A DNA stretch of 64,000 bases from Tanypteryx hageni. Its lineage: Eukaryota > Arthropoda > Insecta > Odonata > Petaluridae. Position numbers and translations under genes: made by a program. Of the stretch, positions 63,501-64,000 are shown in pieces; the first letter of the stretch is position 1, and every line of letters begins with the position of its first letter. The notes below the pieces were generated by a model that was not told the DNA's origin, made no database searches, and saw nothing but the letters and a program-made list of their open reading frames with translations. The stretch is from assembly GCA_028673005.1 (NCBI GenBank), contig CM054117.1, positions 620,001 through 684,000 on the forward strand, read 5' to 3'.

Positions 63501-64000
63501 GTAATGTAATCGTGGAAAAATTCGGCTTCAAGATTTTGATGGATATACATGTTTTATCCCGAGTCCATAAAAGTGGTTTTCGGCATGCTGTCTGTCTGTT
63601 CACTGTTCTAGGGCCCAAACACATACATTAAATCGAATGATATTTTGTATTTATGCAATGTATCATCTTTTGCAGACCCATTTTTCATAAAAATTATATT
63701 GCACAAAAATAAAGGGTAGTTTATTCTTGGCGATTTTTAGAAAAATGTCACAAATAATACTATGTAAGCCATATATCTCTTGAAATCAGTCTATGGTATT
63801 CAGTGGCATTACAATGTATGCTAAGCTACCTTACCTAAGCCCTAAGACATCACGCCTCCGCGATTCATTCAAACTCTTACTACAGCCTTATGGTTCAACT
63901 AAATCGAATGATATATAATATTTACGGATAATATCATTCATAAAAGACATTCTGAAGAGAGAAACAATATTGCACAACAATTAAGGGTACTTTATTCTTG
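63501..64000. repeat. Repeat with two related blocks at the window end
   Basis: AAATCGAATGATAT starts blocks at about 63632 and 63902, and both end in ATATTGCACAA...AAGGGTA...TTTATTCTTG (270-base spacing). GGCATGCTGTCTGTCTGTTCACT at 63582 looks like a TE-derived word. The right edge is cut by the window. Confidence 0.6.

Overview
This window looks like heterochromatic or intron-type DNA from an animal, most probably an arthropod. There is no operon-like gene packing. Coding traces are spliced or broken, A+T is high, and (TA)n/(CA)n microsatellites are frequent. Almost everything legible is transposable-element (TE) sequence from many superfamilies: Ty3/Gypsy, Penelope-like (PLE), several LINE families, piggyBac, Harbinger, hAT, Tc1/mariner, pogo/Tigger and Polinton/Maverick. 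I cannot name the species. The one convincing host-gene piece is the last coding exon of a PCGF3/5-type Polycomb RING-finger gene on the minus strand at 60438-60563.

Layout. 1-1672: 3' end of a Gypsy element (integrase, 3' LTR). 1818-3170: 5'-truncated PLE with a GIY-YIG endonuclease, lying between (TA)n tracts. 3221-20217: a 17 kb mosaic of one non-coding repeat family in both orientations. Each copy carries a hairpin about 7-8 bases inside a CTAG end, and both outer borders of the mosaic are CTAG ends facing outward, which suggests Helitron/Helentron-like elements. A LINE (14007-17169) is inserted in it and a 1.3 kb block is duplicated in it. 21444-22914: spliced but broken Harbinger transposase. 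23280-24270: palindrome-rich DNA and a two-copy 200 bp tandem repeat full of TATCGATA. 24500-27265: THAP-domain remnant interrupted by a hAT element whose halves lie head to head. 27345-28410: exons of a SWIM-finger gene remnant. 28906-31092: piggyBac copy bounded by inverted repeats, containing a captured RTE fragment and broken by a LINE.

31222-35490: the best-preserved LINE (minus strand), with a PHD-finger ORF1 and an EN-RT ORF2. 37030-43485: decayed Polinton with protein-primed DNA polymerase B, packaging ATPase, a conserved basic protein, chromodomain integrase and a capsid-like N-terminus. 43626-45615: hAT element (minus). 46222-47810: another LINE RT. 49442-51674: THAP exon, tRNA-like head and RTE-clade LINE, cut by a Gypsy element (51675-53515; LTR, PBS, Gag, protease, start of RT). 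54941-56727: internally deleted piggyBac derivative with perfect TTAA flanks. 58116-59420: Tc1/mariner element with intact terminal inverted repeats (TIRs) inside a (CA)n tract. 60438-60563: the PCGF exon. 61121-62830: pogo/Tigger element carrying a 341 bp hAT MITE with its 8 bp target duplication.

The genes do not form a pathway. They record successive nested insertions, and nearly all TE genes here carry frameshifts or stops. The closest to intact are the minus-strand LINE at 31222-35490 and the mariner at 58116-59420. The most unusual structures are the CTAG-bounded array, the tRNA-like head in front of the RTE LINE, the piggyBac that captured RTE sequence, and the Polinton.
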